Assembly: GCA_009760855.2 (NCBI GenBank)
Contig: WPIO01000008.1
Coordinates: 10,804,501-10,868,500 of the forward strand
Length of the DNA stretch: 64,000 nucleotides
Direction of reading: 5' to 3'
DNA from: Cristatella mucedo
Taxonomy: Eukaryota; Bryozoa; Phylactolaemata; Cristatellidae
Below are positions 13,301 to 23,185 of the stretch, one piece after another. The stretch's first letter is position 1; every line of letters starts with the position of its first letter. The notes under the pieces are model-generated. The model was not told the DNA's origin and searched no databases. It worked only from the letters and a program-made list of their open reading frames with translations. Position numbers and translations under genes: made by a program.

Positions 13301-16300
13301 AGAATTCCGTGGTGACCTTTTCGTGCAGCATAATGTAGTGGTGTCATTCCTCGCTTGTCCTTCTGATTGACGGCACTGAGGTCAAATATAAGGTGTTGAC
13401 TCAATGATTCAATATCGCCATCGCGAGATACCTGTAAGGAAAAGACCATTTAAATAAATATTTCAATGCTTAAATATAGTATAGATGAGTGATAGGGATA
13501 CGTCTAATCAGATGCATTCGTATAGCGCTGCTGAACCCATAAACTAAGTGATGCTGCTCAGGTGCAAGGATGGCTGCTTTTCAGTTTTCCTCGAAGGGAA
13601 GGAGAGACGAGTCAGGATGAATCCGCTGACGTCACTCATCCGAGGCAAGACTCGCTAATTGGCGTGCTCGTCGAAACACGATACCCCGCTTGCCATTAGT
13701 TCTTGGTTCTTATTCCATTTGCAGCAAGTGTCAAAGCACCTGGACTCTGCTCTCTTAGGAGTTTTTAAATGAAAGTAATATTATTAATCTCTAGTGCCGT
13801 AATACCGCCGCAGGTGTGTTAAGGCGTTCGCTCTTCGCGGCTGGGTTCGTGGGTTCGAATCCTGCTGCGGGCGATCCTTTATTGCCCACTGCAAACAGTG
13901 GTGACAGCCGTTGAGGCTTTTCCGCCGCTGTTAAATCAGTTGACTATATTTGTTTCTATATATTTTCAGGCTAAGAGCAAGTTGCCACCTAGATTGGTGA
14001 ATGTGGGAGCTTAACAATCCTCTACTCCCCGAGAAAGAGGCGTTTATTCTGAGCCGGATCTACTATAGAGCCATGCCGCCGCCGCTAAATTTACAAAGGC
14101 CCAGTGACAGCTCATGAAATTTTTGAGTCAAGTTCGACGCTCTACATATCGCTTTTTTATGAACTACTGTGCTCCTTTCTTTGCCTCAAAGTGGAAAGGA
14201 ACGAATGTGTGCGGGCCGAAAAGTAAGCCCCATCTATCGGATCTGTGGTTATAGTTGTTTGTTGCCAATTTGCCTGAGAATGTCTTAGCATTACTGTAAT
14301 ATGATTACTAGAACAGTAATTAGCATTTTCGCAGGCTTTAGAATTATATGAACGTTTCTAATTTGAAGCGCGGGTTAGTTATGGGCAGGGAATTGTCGTG
14401 AGTACTCGCGCTAGTAATCGTACGGACTTGTCGAATACGTCAACAGCTTAAGAAGAATCCAGATTTTGTCATTCAGGGGTTGTGAATGTCTTTTCAGAAT
14501 ACGAGAATATTGACACGTCTCATGCATGATCTGCTACCGCCTACACGTCTGCATGCATTAGAGGCGGCTTCTAAGAGTCCCCACCGAACTATCAATTGTT
14601 CTTGACCAGAGGTTGGCAAAGGTTTCGGAGTACTAGGCCGTTTCAGGAGGTCAAGAAAGCTCACTGTGCCGGAAGAGACCGCGCCCACTCCGCTGGCCCT
14701 CTGGAGTGGACGCGGCCAGACGAACCAACGAACAAAGAGCCACACGTGATGCACGGACGCGGACAGCAACTATAGGGGTAGACATTAATCATCCCAACCC
14801 GGTCATGCGCTTCTGTTCATACAAGCGCCCGACGTCAGTTCTAAAAATAAATATGGGCAACAGTTTGAACTGCAACCAGCAGTAATGAAGGGGAACAAAA
14901 CCGCGACAGTTGAATTACTAGCCATTCGATCGTGCTTCTTGTGCAGAAAATATAAAGTGCCTAGAAAGAGATTGAGTTCTCTCCAAGGCACTATATCAAA
15001 TGTATTCTTATTATCATAATTATTAATTAGGCCGGATCCAACGATAAATAACTAGGGTGGCGTTAGGCCGGACTGGACTGCGAGCTAGGCCTATAAAGGC
15101 CGCATTTTGCCGACCTATGCGCTAACACTTTCCGGCGCAAATCCGTCACGGCTAAGGGCGGCCGCCGCTGCTAGCCGTGCAAAAAGCAAAGTCGCAGTTC
15201 TAAAATCTTACTGCGAAACGCGCGAATCAAAATCAAGCTCAATAGCAGTTAGCTCTCAACTCAAAGCAAAAAAGCGGCCGAGAGACGGCGTCTCGTGCCG
15301 CGAAAACTCGTTAGCTGGAATTCTCGTAAATCAAAGTACCTCTATAGTGAAGGGGATGAAAACCGCGACAACTTAATTAGGCTACGGATCCATCAATAAA
15401 TAACTAGGGGGCCGCTAGGCCGGACTGGAGCACTAACTAGACCGGATCTGGCCTAAAGGCCGGAGTTTGCCAGCTTCTGTTCTAGACTGTAGTTCCACCC
15501 GTCTGCCACGTGAATGTAAGGTAAGCGTCGTTTTCCGATTCGTGTTTATTTTTATGGGGAAAAACCAAGGCCAAGCATCCACGAAAAAGCATGACAAAGG
15601 TCTTAAGCATTTTTTGCAATAGATTAGCCCAAGTTAATCAGTAATTATTTGCAGACCGGCTGCACGTAATAAGATCAGAGAACGCGTTTCATCGCAGGAA
15701 ACTAGTCGGAGTTCTTTCAAAAATTTGAATGATTGCCAATGCATTTTTATTATTCTGAATTTCGACATTTCGCTACCTGCTGATGTATTAGACCTAATGA
15801 CTCAAATGAGGCACATAGCAAGTGCGGAGACTTGAATCTCCTATTACAGAGTTATTGATCTAACACCCTCGAACCGAAAAGCGAAACTTTTTCTGATTTA
15901 TAGCACTGCGAGTGACAACCGTGGCTAAGTGTTATGATAAATAGTAGGATTCTGATGAGACAAATTATCAAGGTTTTGGAATGTAGCCTACAGTCTTCAT
16001 TATAATTGCTCCATCCTGATCAAATTTCTAGGTGAGGATCTCGTGTGGTCAGCTTTATTTTTGAGAACTGACGCCTTTGGATTGTGAAATGTAGGGCTGC
16101 TAAAATGCTGCAACTACTAAAAGTGCTGAATCTTTAATGATATTGGTCAGCTGACAGGTAATTGTAGCAAAGTTTATCAATAAGAGTGTATTCATACAGA
16201 TGCCGAGCGTAGGCAAATATGTCGGTAATCAGCAAAACGTCCACGGCCTACCAATAATAATAATAATAATGCACTTGATAAAGCGCCCTCAGAGAACTCA

Positions 16301-19300
16301 ATCTCACTTTAGGCGCTTTAAATTTGCAGCAAAGGGAAATGCAATTGAATGGTGAGTAATATCGTGCTTGATAAACAAACAAAATGAATAACATGGTTAG
16401 GGGTGATATGCACAGGGTCAGCATGCAAGTGTGGTTAGTGGCAGCATGCACAGTGTCAGCACGCATAAGCACGTGAAGGACGAATCACAGGGACCCACTA
16501 AATGCTGTCCTAAATAGGTGTGTTGTTAAGTTCTTTTTAAATGTGGTCAAATCAGGGGATGTTTTGACGAAAGTCGGGGGGGGGGGGAGTTCCAGGCTTT
16601 GAGAGCATATGATCTAAATGCACGGTCTCGAAAGGATTTAAGGTTTATACGAGGTATTTGTAGGCGGTTGGATTCCGAAAAGCGGGTGGTACGATGCTTG
16701 GCCTGACGGGGGAGTATATCTAAGAGACAGGCTTAAGCCAAAAAATGAAGTGACATAAAAGTGAGCGACAAAACCTTGAAGTCAATCCGTTGGTTGACTG
16801 GTAGCCAGTGCAGGTCGGCGAGAAGTGGTGTGCTGTGGTAACGGCGACACTCACGGCAGACAAGCCTAGCTGCAGAGTTTTGCACCAGCTGAAATCGCAT
16901 GATCGCACATGCTGGTAGGCCAGTAAGCAGTGAGTTGCAGAAGTCGAGACGGGATGTCACGAATGCATCGACCAACTTGGACGTGCTATCCTTATCTAAA
17001 AATGCCCGAATTTTAACAATGTTATGAAGCTGAAAATAGGCAGATTTGACTGTGGAGCTGATATGGTCGTCTAACGAGAGGTCGCTTTGGAGCATGACAC
17101 CTAGATTTCGATCTGATTCAATAAGAGATATGCTGGCAGAGCCAATTTTGAGTCAGCCTTTCCAATTTGTGAATCACACTGGGTTTGCCCATAACTAGTA
17201 AGTTAGTTTTATCATCGTTTAGTTTTAGAAAATTTGCTGCCATCAATGTGCGGATGTCATCAATACATGCAGGAAGTGAGTTGAGAGAATTTGAGGGGCT
17301 CGAAGGCTGGAAGGGATCAAAGCAAAGGTACAACTGAGTGTCATCCGCATAAAAGTGAAAGCCTAGATTGTGCTTGGCAATCACATCAGCAAGAGGCAGA
17401 GTATAAACCGTGAAAAGAACCGGACCTAGCACGGAGCCCTGAGGTGCCCAATATTTCAGAAGTACCTGAGATGATCTTTGTCCATTCACGTCAATACTCT
17501 GGAGTCTCCCACCGAGATAGGACCTGAAGCATTGCAGAGTACTGCCGGTGATGCCCAGGCAAGATCAGAGGCGCTCTAGAAGAACTTTGTGATCGATGGT
17601 GTCAAAAGCTGCCGAAAGATCGAGCAAAACAAGCAGAGACCCTCTACCCATGTCTGCATTCCTAAGTAGGTCATTGTATACCCTAAGCAATGCTGACTCT
17701 GCGGAGTGATTAGCTCTAAAGCCAGACTGGAACTTACTAGCAAGGTGTGAGGTTTCGATATACGAGTTCAGCTGGTCCGCCACGACCCATTCCAGTGTCT
17801 TTGATAGGAATGGTAGAAGGGAGACTGGGCGGTAGTTGCTCAAGTTCTCTTGGTCTAATGTCACTTTCTTCAGAAGTGGCCCGACTACAGCTTTTTGGAA
17901 AGGTGCTGGGACATAACCTGAGGCTAATGACATATTAGTGATGTTAGTTATGCATGGCAGTCGCAGACCAATGCAACGTAGAAGCAGGACAGTGGGAATA
18001 GGGTCCAGAGGACTTGATGTCTTCTTTGATTGGGATACGAACTTCAGGACTAGATCACTAGTGACCTGCTTAAATGTAGACATTGAGGTGCAGCCGGGAA
18101 TCGGGGAACAGCATTCTAGTTGGGATGTTGTCATCGCAGAAATGGGTTCCCTGATCTTGTCTATCTTCTGCACAAAGAATCGAGAGAAGCGATCGGCTAG
18201 ATCATCACTAGGATCATCAGGTAAGGAGCTAATCTTAGAGCGGTTGAGGAGATGGTTGATCGTCAACATCAGCATTTTTGGATTGTGCACCTGTGATTCA
18301 ACAATATTTCTAAAGAAGCTAGACTTGGCCTGTGCTAATATCGATTGGTACGACCTACAGTAGTCTTCATATGCCTGTCGATTGACAGCCAGTCTAGATC
18401 TTTTGTATGCTTGTTCAAGCTTGCGCTTAGTAGACCTGGCTAGTTTAATGTCTGTGCTAAACCATACACCGTCTGTGTGAGGGCGCACAGTACGCTTAGT
18501 CAGAGGTTCAAACTCGTCGAGCGTGTCAGCTAGTGTCGTGTTGTAGCTATCTACCAACGATGACAGATCGGAGGGAGTACTGAGCAGCAGAGGTGAAGCA
18601 GATATTCTCGAACGGACAGCATTGCTGTCAAGGGTCTTGGGGTTTCGTGATTCACAGGTTATTTTACAGGAGGAGGTGGGCACACGCTGTAGATTGAATG
18701 AGATCTCCATGTGGTCAGATAAGCAGGATTTGGTGATAATTAGTGATGACAAAGTGCAGTTGTATGAGAAAATGTGGTTGAGTGTGTGACCCTTGATGTG
18801 GTTAGGGCCATGCACATGAGCCACAAGAGACAATGAGTCAGTCAATGCACGAAATTCGGTGCTGAAAGCATCAGATAAGTTATCAAAGTGAACCTTAAAA
18901 TTACCCATAACGAGGAAGGATTGATTTTTTGCACACAGAATCGAAATGAGATCGGAGAAATCTGAGATAAAGGAGGATTTGGTACCTGGTGGGCGATAGA
19001 CTACTGCCACTATCGGTAGCTTCTTTTTGGATGAGACCAAGACAATCGATTCAAAAGACTGCTTCGAGGGTTCTGCAAATGGCTTGAAGTTGAATTTCGA
19101 GCTCACGATAATAGCAACTCCACCTCCAGTTTTAATTGATCTAGGGGTGTGAAAGAAGGAGAAACCAGATGGGGTTGCATCTTTAATTGTCGGGTAGTTT
19201 ATCGATTTTAGCCATGTTTCAGTTAGGGCAAGCAGGTCGATACCATTTTCAGAAATAAGGTCGCTTGTTACCAGAGGTTTATTACACATTGAAAGAGGAT

Positions 19301-20183
19301 TGCAAAGGCAAGCGTTAAGTCTGGCCGATAGAGTTGCAACAGGCCTGATGACCACTAAGTTAGAGAGATTTACAGTGACGCATGTGGGGGAGCGTGCTGA
19401 GCGGTTCGAGACAATGCTAGGAATACCAAACGAGCGGGTACTCAGCTCCCAGTTCCCGCCCAACGAGCGGTGTCTGACCTGGTGGTTCCGGCCACCGCGG
19501 CGGCTACGGGGTGCTTTTCTTTTGTTAATGCATAGTTCATGAATCTTAGCAACAACTCTAATATCTAGGAATGCATTTGATCTACGATTACGTAGCGATA
19601 GCAGCTGCTGACGATCATAACTAACATGCAGGTTACTAGCCGCAGGCGTAGCTAAGGCAGCTGCCGGAGTGGGTGACCCAGCAGCCCGAAGCGATAAGCG
19701 CTTAGATATCCACAGGCAAGTAGTTTCTTACGCGCTACGGTCAAAGATGTCCACAAGATGTGCAAAAGATTTCCAATAGGCGATATAGCTGCTGCGTAAG
19801 AATAATGCATGAACACAATGCTTGCTGAGTTCCTGCCTGGTGCATAATGCATAAATGTACTTTTTGCAGAAGAGAAAAATATTGAAACGAACAGAAATAG
19901 CGTTTTCTAGAGCTCTTAGAAGAACGCGTAGTCCATCTTTACAGAAATTGGTAGTGCGAAGTCACGGCGAAGTAGGCCATATAAATTCCTACGCGACTCC
20001 CTGCTCGTTCGACCTTTGCAGCTGAGCGCACGCGTCACTTACAACATAAAGCCTCGTACGCACCTGATGAATAGCCATATCTTGCTGAGCGTCATCTTTT
20101 GAAAATGGCGGTGTAGCAGGCTTGATCGTATCCGTGTCTCGGCCAACGACAGGCAATACTGATGCTTTGACGAAAATCTTCAT
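1240..20183 (-). CDS. Second TRPA-like ankyrin-repeat gene, N-terminal half (seven exons)
   Basis: Located exons: 20064-20183 (start), 13275-13431, 10334-10509, 6505-6609, 6265-6367, 5882-6036 and 1240-1364. Their phases agree at all six joins and give 313 full codons plus two bases. The product begins with a 40-residue non-repeat leader and continues as a chain of ankyrin repeats with TPLH, TALH and TPLM cores. The gene runs off the left edge with phase 2. The irregular repeats, including ETPLHQAVVLNN...YLIKNGALIEARDLNGRTP, resemble the N-terminal ankyrin domain of TRPA1, and the neighbour is a TRPA channel on the same strand, so a tandem paralogue is the best reading. Because no transmembrane exon is in view, another ankyrin protein remains possible. 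Confidence 0.85.
1909..3664 (+). pseudogene. 5'-truncated L2-clade LINE with reverse transcriptase remnant
   Basis: Frames at 2079-2804 and 2947-3432 encode the RT and C-terminal region: NYRPFSFLPFLSKTLERVVA, LLDLSAAFDTIDHKVLLERL, GVPQGSVLGPVLFTVY, FHFYADDTQLYL, then LADLHWLPVKQRIDFKVLSL and an FSGSL stop. The YADD catalytic motif is intact. The two frames are split by a two-base deletion near 2770. The element ends in a stem-loop (AAAGCGCC...GGGCGCTTT) and ATT repeats at 3650-3664. It sits in a gene 2 intron, antisense to the gene. Confidence 0.93.
3665..5881. other. Gene 2 intron, unassigned part
   Basis: I see no exon or recognisable element here. Around 5180-5450 there are loose repeats of AAATCCA/AATTCATC type. 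Confidence 0.4.
5882..6036 (-). CDS. Gene 2: ankyrin repeat exon (TALHAAVLNG)
   Basis: Acceptor gcctatttag, donor GTACGT, 155 bp. Two bases complete an Ala codon, then KASSDLRTSLNDYVNAQDDE, then GATALHAAVLNGSLDAVKCL and IKNGAKCGIKK. Phase 0 out. An upstream CAG acceptor gives a longer open stretch but the wrong phase. Confidence 0.88.
6265..6367 (-). CDS. Gene 2: ankyrin repeat exon (TPLMMASAEG)
   Basis: Acceptor ccgtag, donor GTAAG, 103 bp, phase 0 in and one base out. It encodes INRGANVNCIDISLRTPLMM then ASAEGYVDIIEMLF. The GANVN and TPLMMA signatures are clear. It was too short for simple ORF calling and is placed by splice phase between the flanking exons. Confidence 0.88.
6505..6609 (-). 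CDS. Gene 2: ankyrin repeat exon (TSLHDAIISG)
   Basis: Acceptor caatttcag, donor GTACTT, 105 bp, phase 0 both ends. It encodes VLLKSGFEIDYRDGQLKTSL then HDAIISGSLEACFFL. VLLKSGFEIDYRD completes the previous repeat and the rest opens the next. Confidence 0.85.
6702..6833 (-). repeat. SINE family B copy (tRNA-like head, L2-like tail)
   Basis: On the plus strand it starts with the antisense of the L2-like 3' end (ccctttgagaaccttatctc, then gcgcttcac) and continues with the antisense tRNA-like part (cctaagatcccggtca, then gatcggggttagtacct). Diverged, but the same order as copies at 41.8, 46.0 and 53.1 kb. Confidence 0.6.
7850..8215 (+). pseudogene. Degenerate, internally deleted L2 fragment
   Basis: About 7865-7925 reads VLDFSAAFDAIDYQV, an RT motif. 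It is followed after a deletion by the L2 3' region with CATGCTTATGCATACTGTCG, AAAGTGCCTAGAGAGAGATT and ATTATTATTG. Confidence 0.75.
8590..9120 (+). pseudogene. Very old L2 C-terminal fragment
   Basis: Recognisable blocks in the right order: CATCAGCTCCACAGACAAAT (as in other copies), GTCTGTCGTGAAC, and a tail resembling the KAWNSL region. No open frame survives. Confidence 0.55.
9362..9400 (-). repeat. SINE B / L2 3'-tail remnant
   Basis: cgccttaagaaaaataaatc then gctattcaggcgcttt: the antisense L2-like stem-loop end only. Confidence 0.5.
10334..10509 (-). CDS. Gene 2: exon with two ankyrin repeats
   Basis: Acceptor cgcattgcag, donor GTAAGT, 176 bp. The first two bases complete a Asp codon so that LLDNDA joins DVRCQNDAKQTALHLACKYG. 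A second repeat follows: GADPRTLDTRGKTSMHLAAR then TGRVECME. Phase 0 out. Confidence 0.93.
10738..10830 (+). repeat. tRNA-like sequence, probable third SINE type
   Basis: TAGCTCAGTCGGTTGAGC is a good pol III A box region. About 40 bases on, GTTGCGGGATTATTTCCC resembles a decayed B box. The rest of the cloverleaf is not convincing, so this is more likely a SINE head than a functional tRNA gene. Confidence 0.5.
12741..12883 (+). repeat. SINE family A copy
   Basis: Head with GCTCGCTCTTCACGACC and the B box GGGTTCGAGTCCTCC, then the body ATGCCCACTGCAAGCGGC, GCCGTTAAGGCTCTC and a GTTAAATTA end. Confidence 0.82.
13174..13250 (+). repeat. GA-rich microsatellite (GAAA/GAGA)
   Basis: About 75 bases of mixed GAAA and GAGA units, 25 bases from the splice donor of a gene 2 ankyrin exon. 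On the gene strand it is a polypyrimidine tract. Confidence 0.9.
13275..13431 (-). CDS. Gene 2: ankyrin repeat exon (TPLHYAARKGH)
   Basis: Acceptor ttccttacag, donor GTATTT, 157 bp, phase 0 in and one base out. It encodes DIESLSQHLIFDLSAVNQKD then GMTPLHYAARKGHHGILSIL, a textbook ankyrin core, then LDNDA. A GA-rich microsatellite begins about 25 bases past the donor inside the intron. Confidence 0.92.
13795..13945 (+). repeat. SINE family A copy, best preserved head
   Basis: GCCGCAGGTGTGTTAAGGCG, GCTCTTCGCGGC, GTGGGTTCGAATCCTGC (intact B box), then GCGATCCTTTATTGCCCACT, GCCGTTGAGGCTTTT and CTGTTAAATCAG. Confidence 0.85.
14884..15125 (+). repeat. Direct repeat unit U, copy 1 (interrupted)
   Basis: GAAGGGGAACAAAACCGCGA at its start and AATAACTAGGG, TAGGCCGGACTGGA, AAAGGCCG...TTTGCC further on are matched in order by the unit at 15349-15480. 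Copy 1 carries a 107-bp L2 insert. Confidence 0.75.
14918..15024 (+). mobile_element. Short 5'-truncated L2 insertion with target-site duplication
   Basis: 107 bases ending in AAAGTGCCTAGAAAGAGATT, the stem-loop and an ATT-rich tail. It is flanked by AATTA at 14913-14917 and at 15025-15029, and unit U copy 2 shows the empty site as a single AATTA. Confidence 0.8.
15349..15480 (+). repeat. Direct repeat unit U, copy 2 (uninterrupted)
   Basis: GAAGGGGATGAAAACCGCGA, ACTTAATTAGGC, AATAACTAGGGGG, TAGGCCGGACTGGA, AAAGGCCGGAGTTTGCC. Paralogous to copy 1, with no insertion at the AATTA. Confidence 0.75.
16249..19717 (-). pseudogene. Longest L2-clade LINE: endonuclease-reverse transcriptase ORF2, inactivated
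   Basis: One frame is open from about 19717 to a TGA at 17565-17567. In order it has an N-terminal basic region (QQLLSLRNRRSN...RKAPRSRRGGRN), an APE-type endonuclease (LLALTETWLK, GGGVAIIVSSKF, VAVVYRPPG, VMGNFKVHFDN, LSDHMEISFNL) and the RT start (NYRPVSLLPFLSKTLEWVVA, LLDLSAAFDTIDHKVLLERL). The same frame resumes at 17489 with FHFYADDTQLYL and is lost to a two-base deletion near 17150. A third frame, 16733-17095, carries the C-terminal LADLHWLPVNQR region. A G-run near 16578 also disturbs the end. The catalytic GDF triplet of the endonuclease reads GNF. The 3' end is the stem-loop and ATT repeat at 16249-16320. It lies in the first intron of gene 2 in the gene's orientation. Confidence 0.93.
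20064..20183 (-). CDS. Gene 2: first coding exon
   Basis: The ATG at 20181-20183 starts MKIFVKASVLPVVGRDTDTI and the exon ends DDAQQDMAIHQ at donor GTGCGT, phase 0. The next exon (13.43 kb) also enters in phase 0 and continues VSRDGDIESL, together forming the A-x-H-Q-x-S-R-D-G-D-I-x-x-L entry to an ankyrin domain. An in-frame TGA lies a short way upstream, so this is the first in-frame ATG. The 6.6-kb intron that follows hosts a long L2 element. Confidence 0.72.
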
Positions 20184-22300
20184 GTCTCTGATCGCAGTCC
20201 TGGTGGGTGCTAGACTGCCATTACTTCAGCGACCAGCTGAATGTCATCCCTCGGCTCCTTCGGCCAAAGAATTCCTAATAATTACTGCTTAATGCTTACT
20301 TTTCACCACGTCACATAGATGAAGCTGCGGTCAATTTATTCAACAAAGGCACTGACTCTCAAGTGGCACTTGGTGCACTGAAGGAGCAGGCAGGCGGCGC
20401 ATTTGATTTATCCATGCGATCGATAGGCTCGCGTAGCACTGCTACACTTGCTTATTAAGTCGTGCCTCAATTCCATTAGCAGCCGCTGCTGAGGTGTGAG
20501 TGGACGTCACGAGTAGCCAGGTCGCAAGTCAAAGAGACCGACGTACGGTGCATTGCACTCTACAGCTCCTAAAGGACTCACGTGATGTAGCGCAGCAAGC
20601 TAGTCGAGGGACCGTGGCACAATCCGTCAAGTCTGTGGGTTCTTATTCACTTTATGCAGCTGTTATTACCCCACAACCTTAACGATTTGGGAAACTTTAG
20701 CTAAGAATGATAACAATATGCATTTGATGTGTCACCTAGGCAAGTCAATAGAGCGGGTTATGGCAAAGGTCGGCTGATTAAGCAGCTCGCTTTGCGGAGT
20801 TGGAGAAGCTTTAGCGGTTATCAACACGTTCACATCGGTCAATGAAGCTGAGCCTACTACAGAACTCAAAACCACGAATGGCATCTGCAATGCTAGCTTC
20901 TTAAATCCCGTCACTTAGTGAAATGCTTCCTTAGTTTATAGTTTATCCGAGCAATAAATTCGAATTGAAATACCATTCATCAGCTGCATCTTACTCTACT
21001 ACCAAGTTGATTACATTTCTTTTCTCGTAAACTTTAGTGACATTGAGGAAATCAATAAATAATAATCCACGAGACCAACAGAAGCCATTTTTCATGTCGT
21101 GTTTGATCATATATCAAAATACTAAAAATTGCACCATTCATAAAATGTTATGTAGTTTTCTGTGCTAGATTGAAAGCGATGGGGAAAAAAGTAATCAGTA
21201 TCATGGTGATGCCCGACTAAATTTCAATCACGCTTAAAGACAGGCGCGAACGAATCCTCGCTAAAATGCACGATAGGGCTCTCACGATTATAATCAAAGA
21301 AATCCGAATGACCACAAAGTGTGTGATTCCTATTTAGAAGCAGATAAAATTACGAATAATGAAGGCGATTAAATAAATTAAGCTATTTATTTTTCTTTTA
21401 GAACAGATCTAGCTTTCTTTAGGATTGAATTTAAGAATATTCCTAATGATTGGGTCGGTGAAATGCTCACTTCGTCTTTGAGAGTAGAGAAATTAATTGG
21501 CCGCTTATAACTTTACAAGTATCCTGACTAGAATCTTGAAATTTTGTCTTGGAGTGTTTTGGCTTCAATTTACCGGAGATAAGACGTCATACTCGTTTTT
21601 CTGCCTTCCATCATCAGGCTTAACAAAGGCCAAGCCGAAACACTCCTACATCCTAGTATGCTCATCTGCCTGAAACTTCTGAGTGGTAAATAGCAGAGAC
21701 CTTATAGAAGCAATTTCCTTGTTTTAGGAATGGGAGTGTAAGGGAATCCTTACTTGACTGACCTTTCTTGCATTATTTTAAGTAATTGCTTTGATTAAAT
21801 CTTATAGGTCCTAAATAAAGAGCGATAGTAGTGAGCACTTAAATGGGGCTTCTGCCTTATTTTGAGAAGTTTATTTGGTGGCACTGCAGAATAATGTCAG
21901 AACAGCCAGGCGCAATATAACTCAATATTTGGATCCCTATCGGACTTGCTGTTTTTAGTAACAGCGATAATATATCTGCTCACCAGGTTGTAGAGCTGAT
22001 TTTGAAAGTATTTATTTTAGATATTCCGTAGCTTAAGGGTTCCAGATGGGATTTTGTAATCTCTCAAGTGACCGTCTCACAACTAGAGAGAAGAGAGGGC
22101 CTCCTAAACCTGACAATCTTATCTATTTTTGTGTTGGCCCCTCACGAGTACTCCTAGTCAGTCTCTAGAGACAGAGTGAGCAATACTTGCGATTAATAGG
22201 TTTGGATGACTAGAGGCATGACTCCACATGTTATACAATTAGTAGCTTTGGGCAGGAGACTTTCTGGGCCATACCAGATAAGAGTAGTCCAGAATATTAA
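20184..22300. other. Intergenic, upstream of gene 2 start
   Basis: It should contain the gene 2 promoter and 5' UTR. I see no clear TATA box, repeat or other gene. Confidence 0.4.
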
Positions 22301-22322
22301 AGACGGAGACAGAAACAAAGAC

Positions 22323-22383
<61 letters not shown>

Positions 22384-23079
22384 CAAGAGACAGAGACAGG
22401 GACCAGAGGCAGAGACAGAGGCAGAGACAGAGACAGAGACAGAGACAGAGACAGAGACAGAGACAGAGACAGAGACAGAGACAGAGACAGAGACAGAGAC
22501 AGAGACAGAGACAGAGACAGAGACAGAGACAGAGACAGAGACAGAGACAGAGACAGAGACAGAGACAGAGACAGAGACAGAGACAGAGACAGAGACAGAG
22601 ACAGAGACAGAGACAGAGACAGAGACAGAGACAGAGACAGAGACAGAGACAGAGACAGAGACAGAGACAGAGACAGAGACAGAGACAGAGAGACAGAGAG
22701 AGACAGAGACAGAGAGACAGAGACAGAGACAGAGAGACAGAGACAGAGACAGAGACAGAGAGACAGAGACAGAGACAGAGACAGAGAGAGACAGAGACAG
22801 AGACAGAGACAGAGACAGAGACAGAGACAGAGACAGAGACAGAGACAGAGACAGAGACAGAGACAGAGACAGAGACAGAGGCAGAGGCAGAGGCAGAGGC
22901 AGAGGCAGAGGCAGAGGCAGAGGCAGAGGCAGAGGCAGAGGCAGAGACAGAGACAGAGACAGAGGCAGAGGCAGAGGCAGAGGCAGAGGCAGAGGCAGAG
23001 GCAGAGGCAGAGGCAGAGGCAGAGGCAGAGGCAGAGGCAGAGGCAGAGGCAGAGGCAGAGGCAGAGGCAGAGGCAGAGC
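22301..23079 (+). repeat. 780-bp hexanucleotide array (CAGAGA)n then (CAGAGG)n
   Basis: In order: a GA run (about 22331-22372), a near-perfect CAGAGA block to about 22680, a patch with extra GAGA units (about 22685-22797), more CAGAGA to about 22875, then CAGAGG to the end with a short CAGAGA patch near 22940-22962. All six frames stay open (Gln-Arg, Glu-Thr/Ala, Ser-Val and so on), but none has coding support. Confidence 0.97.
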
Positions 23080-23084
23080 CTGAG

Positions 23085-23185
23085 GGCACGAAGAGGCTAA
23101 AAATGGTGCAGCAGTTTCACTATATATAAAGTAGCGAAGCCGTTGTGGGCCTTGTGGGTCAGTGTAATAACAACAACGCAAGTTT
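23085..23185 (-). pseudogene. Second LINE family, C-terminal fragment
   Basis: The minus strand reads LTHKAHNGFATLYIVKLLHHF, parallel to LTHKVYHDLASSYLAELYNQF at 48.8 kb. It abuts the end of the hexanucleotide array. Confidence 0.6.

Noticed and set aside
22193-23181. Three overlapping open frames of about 300 codons with dipeptide repeats
   Set aside because: They come from the hexanucleotide array, which is open in every frame.
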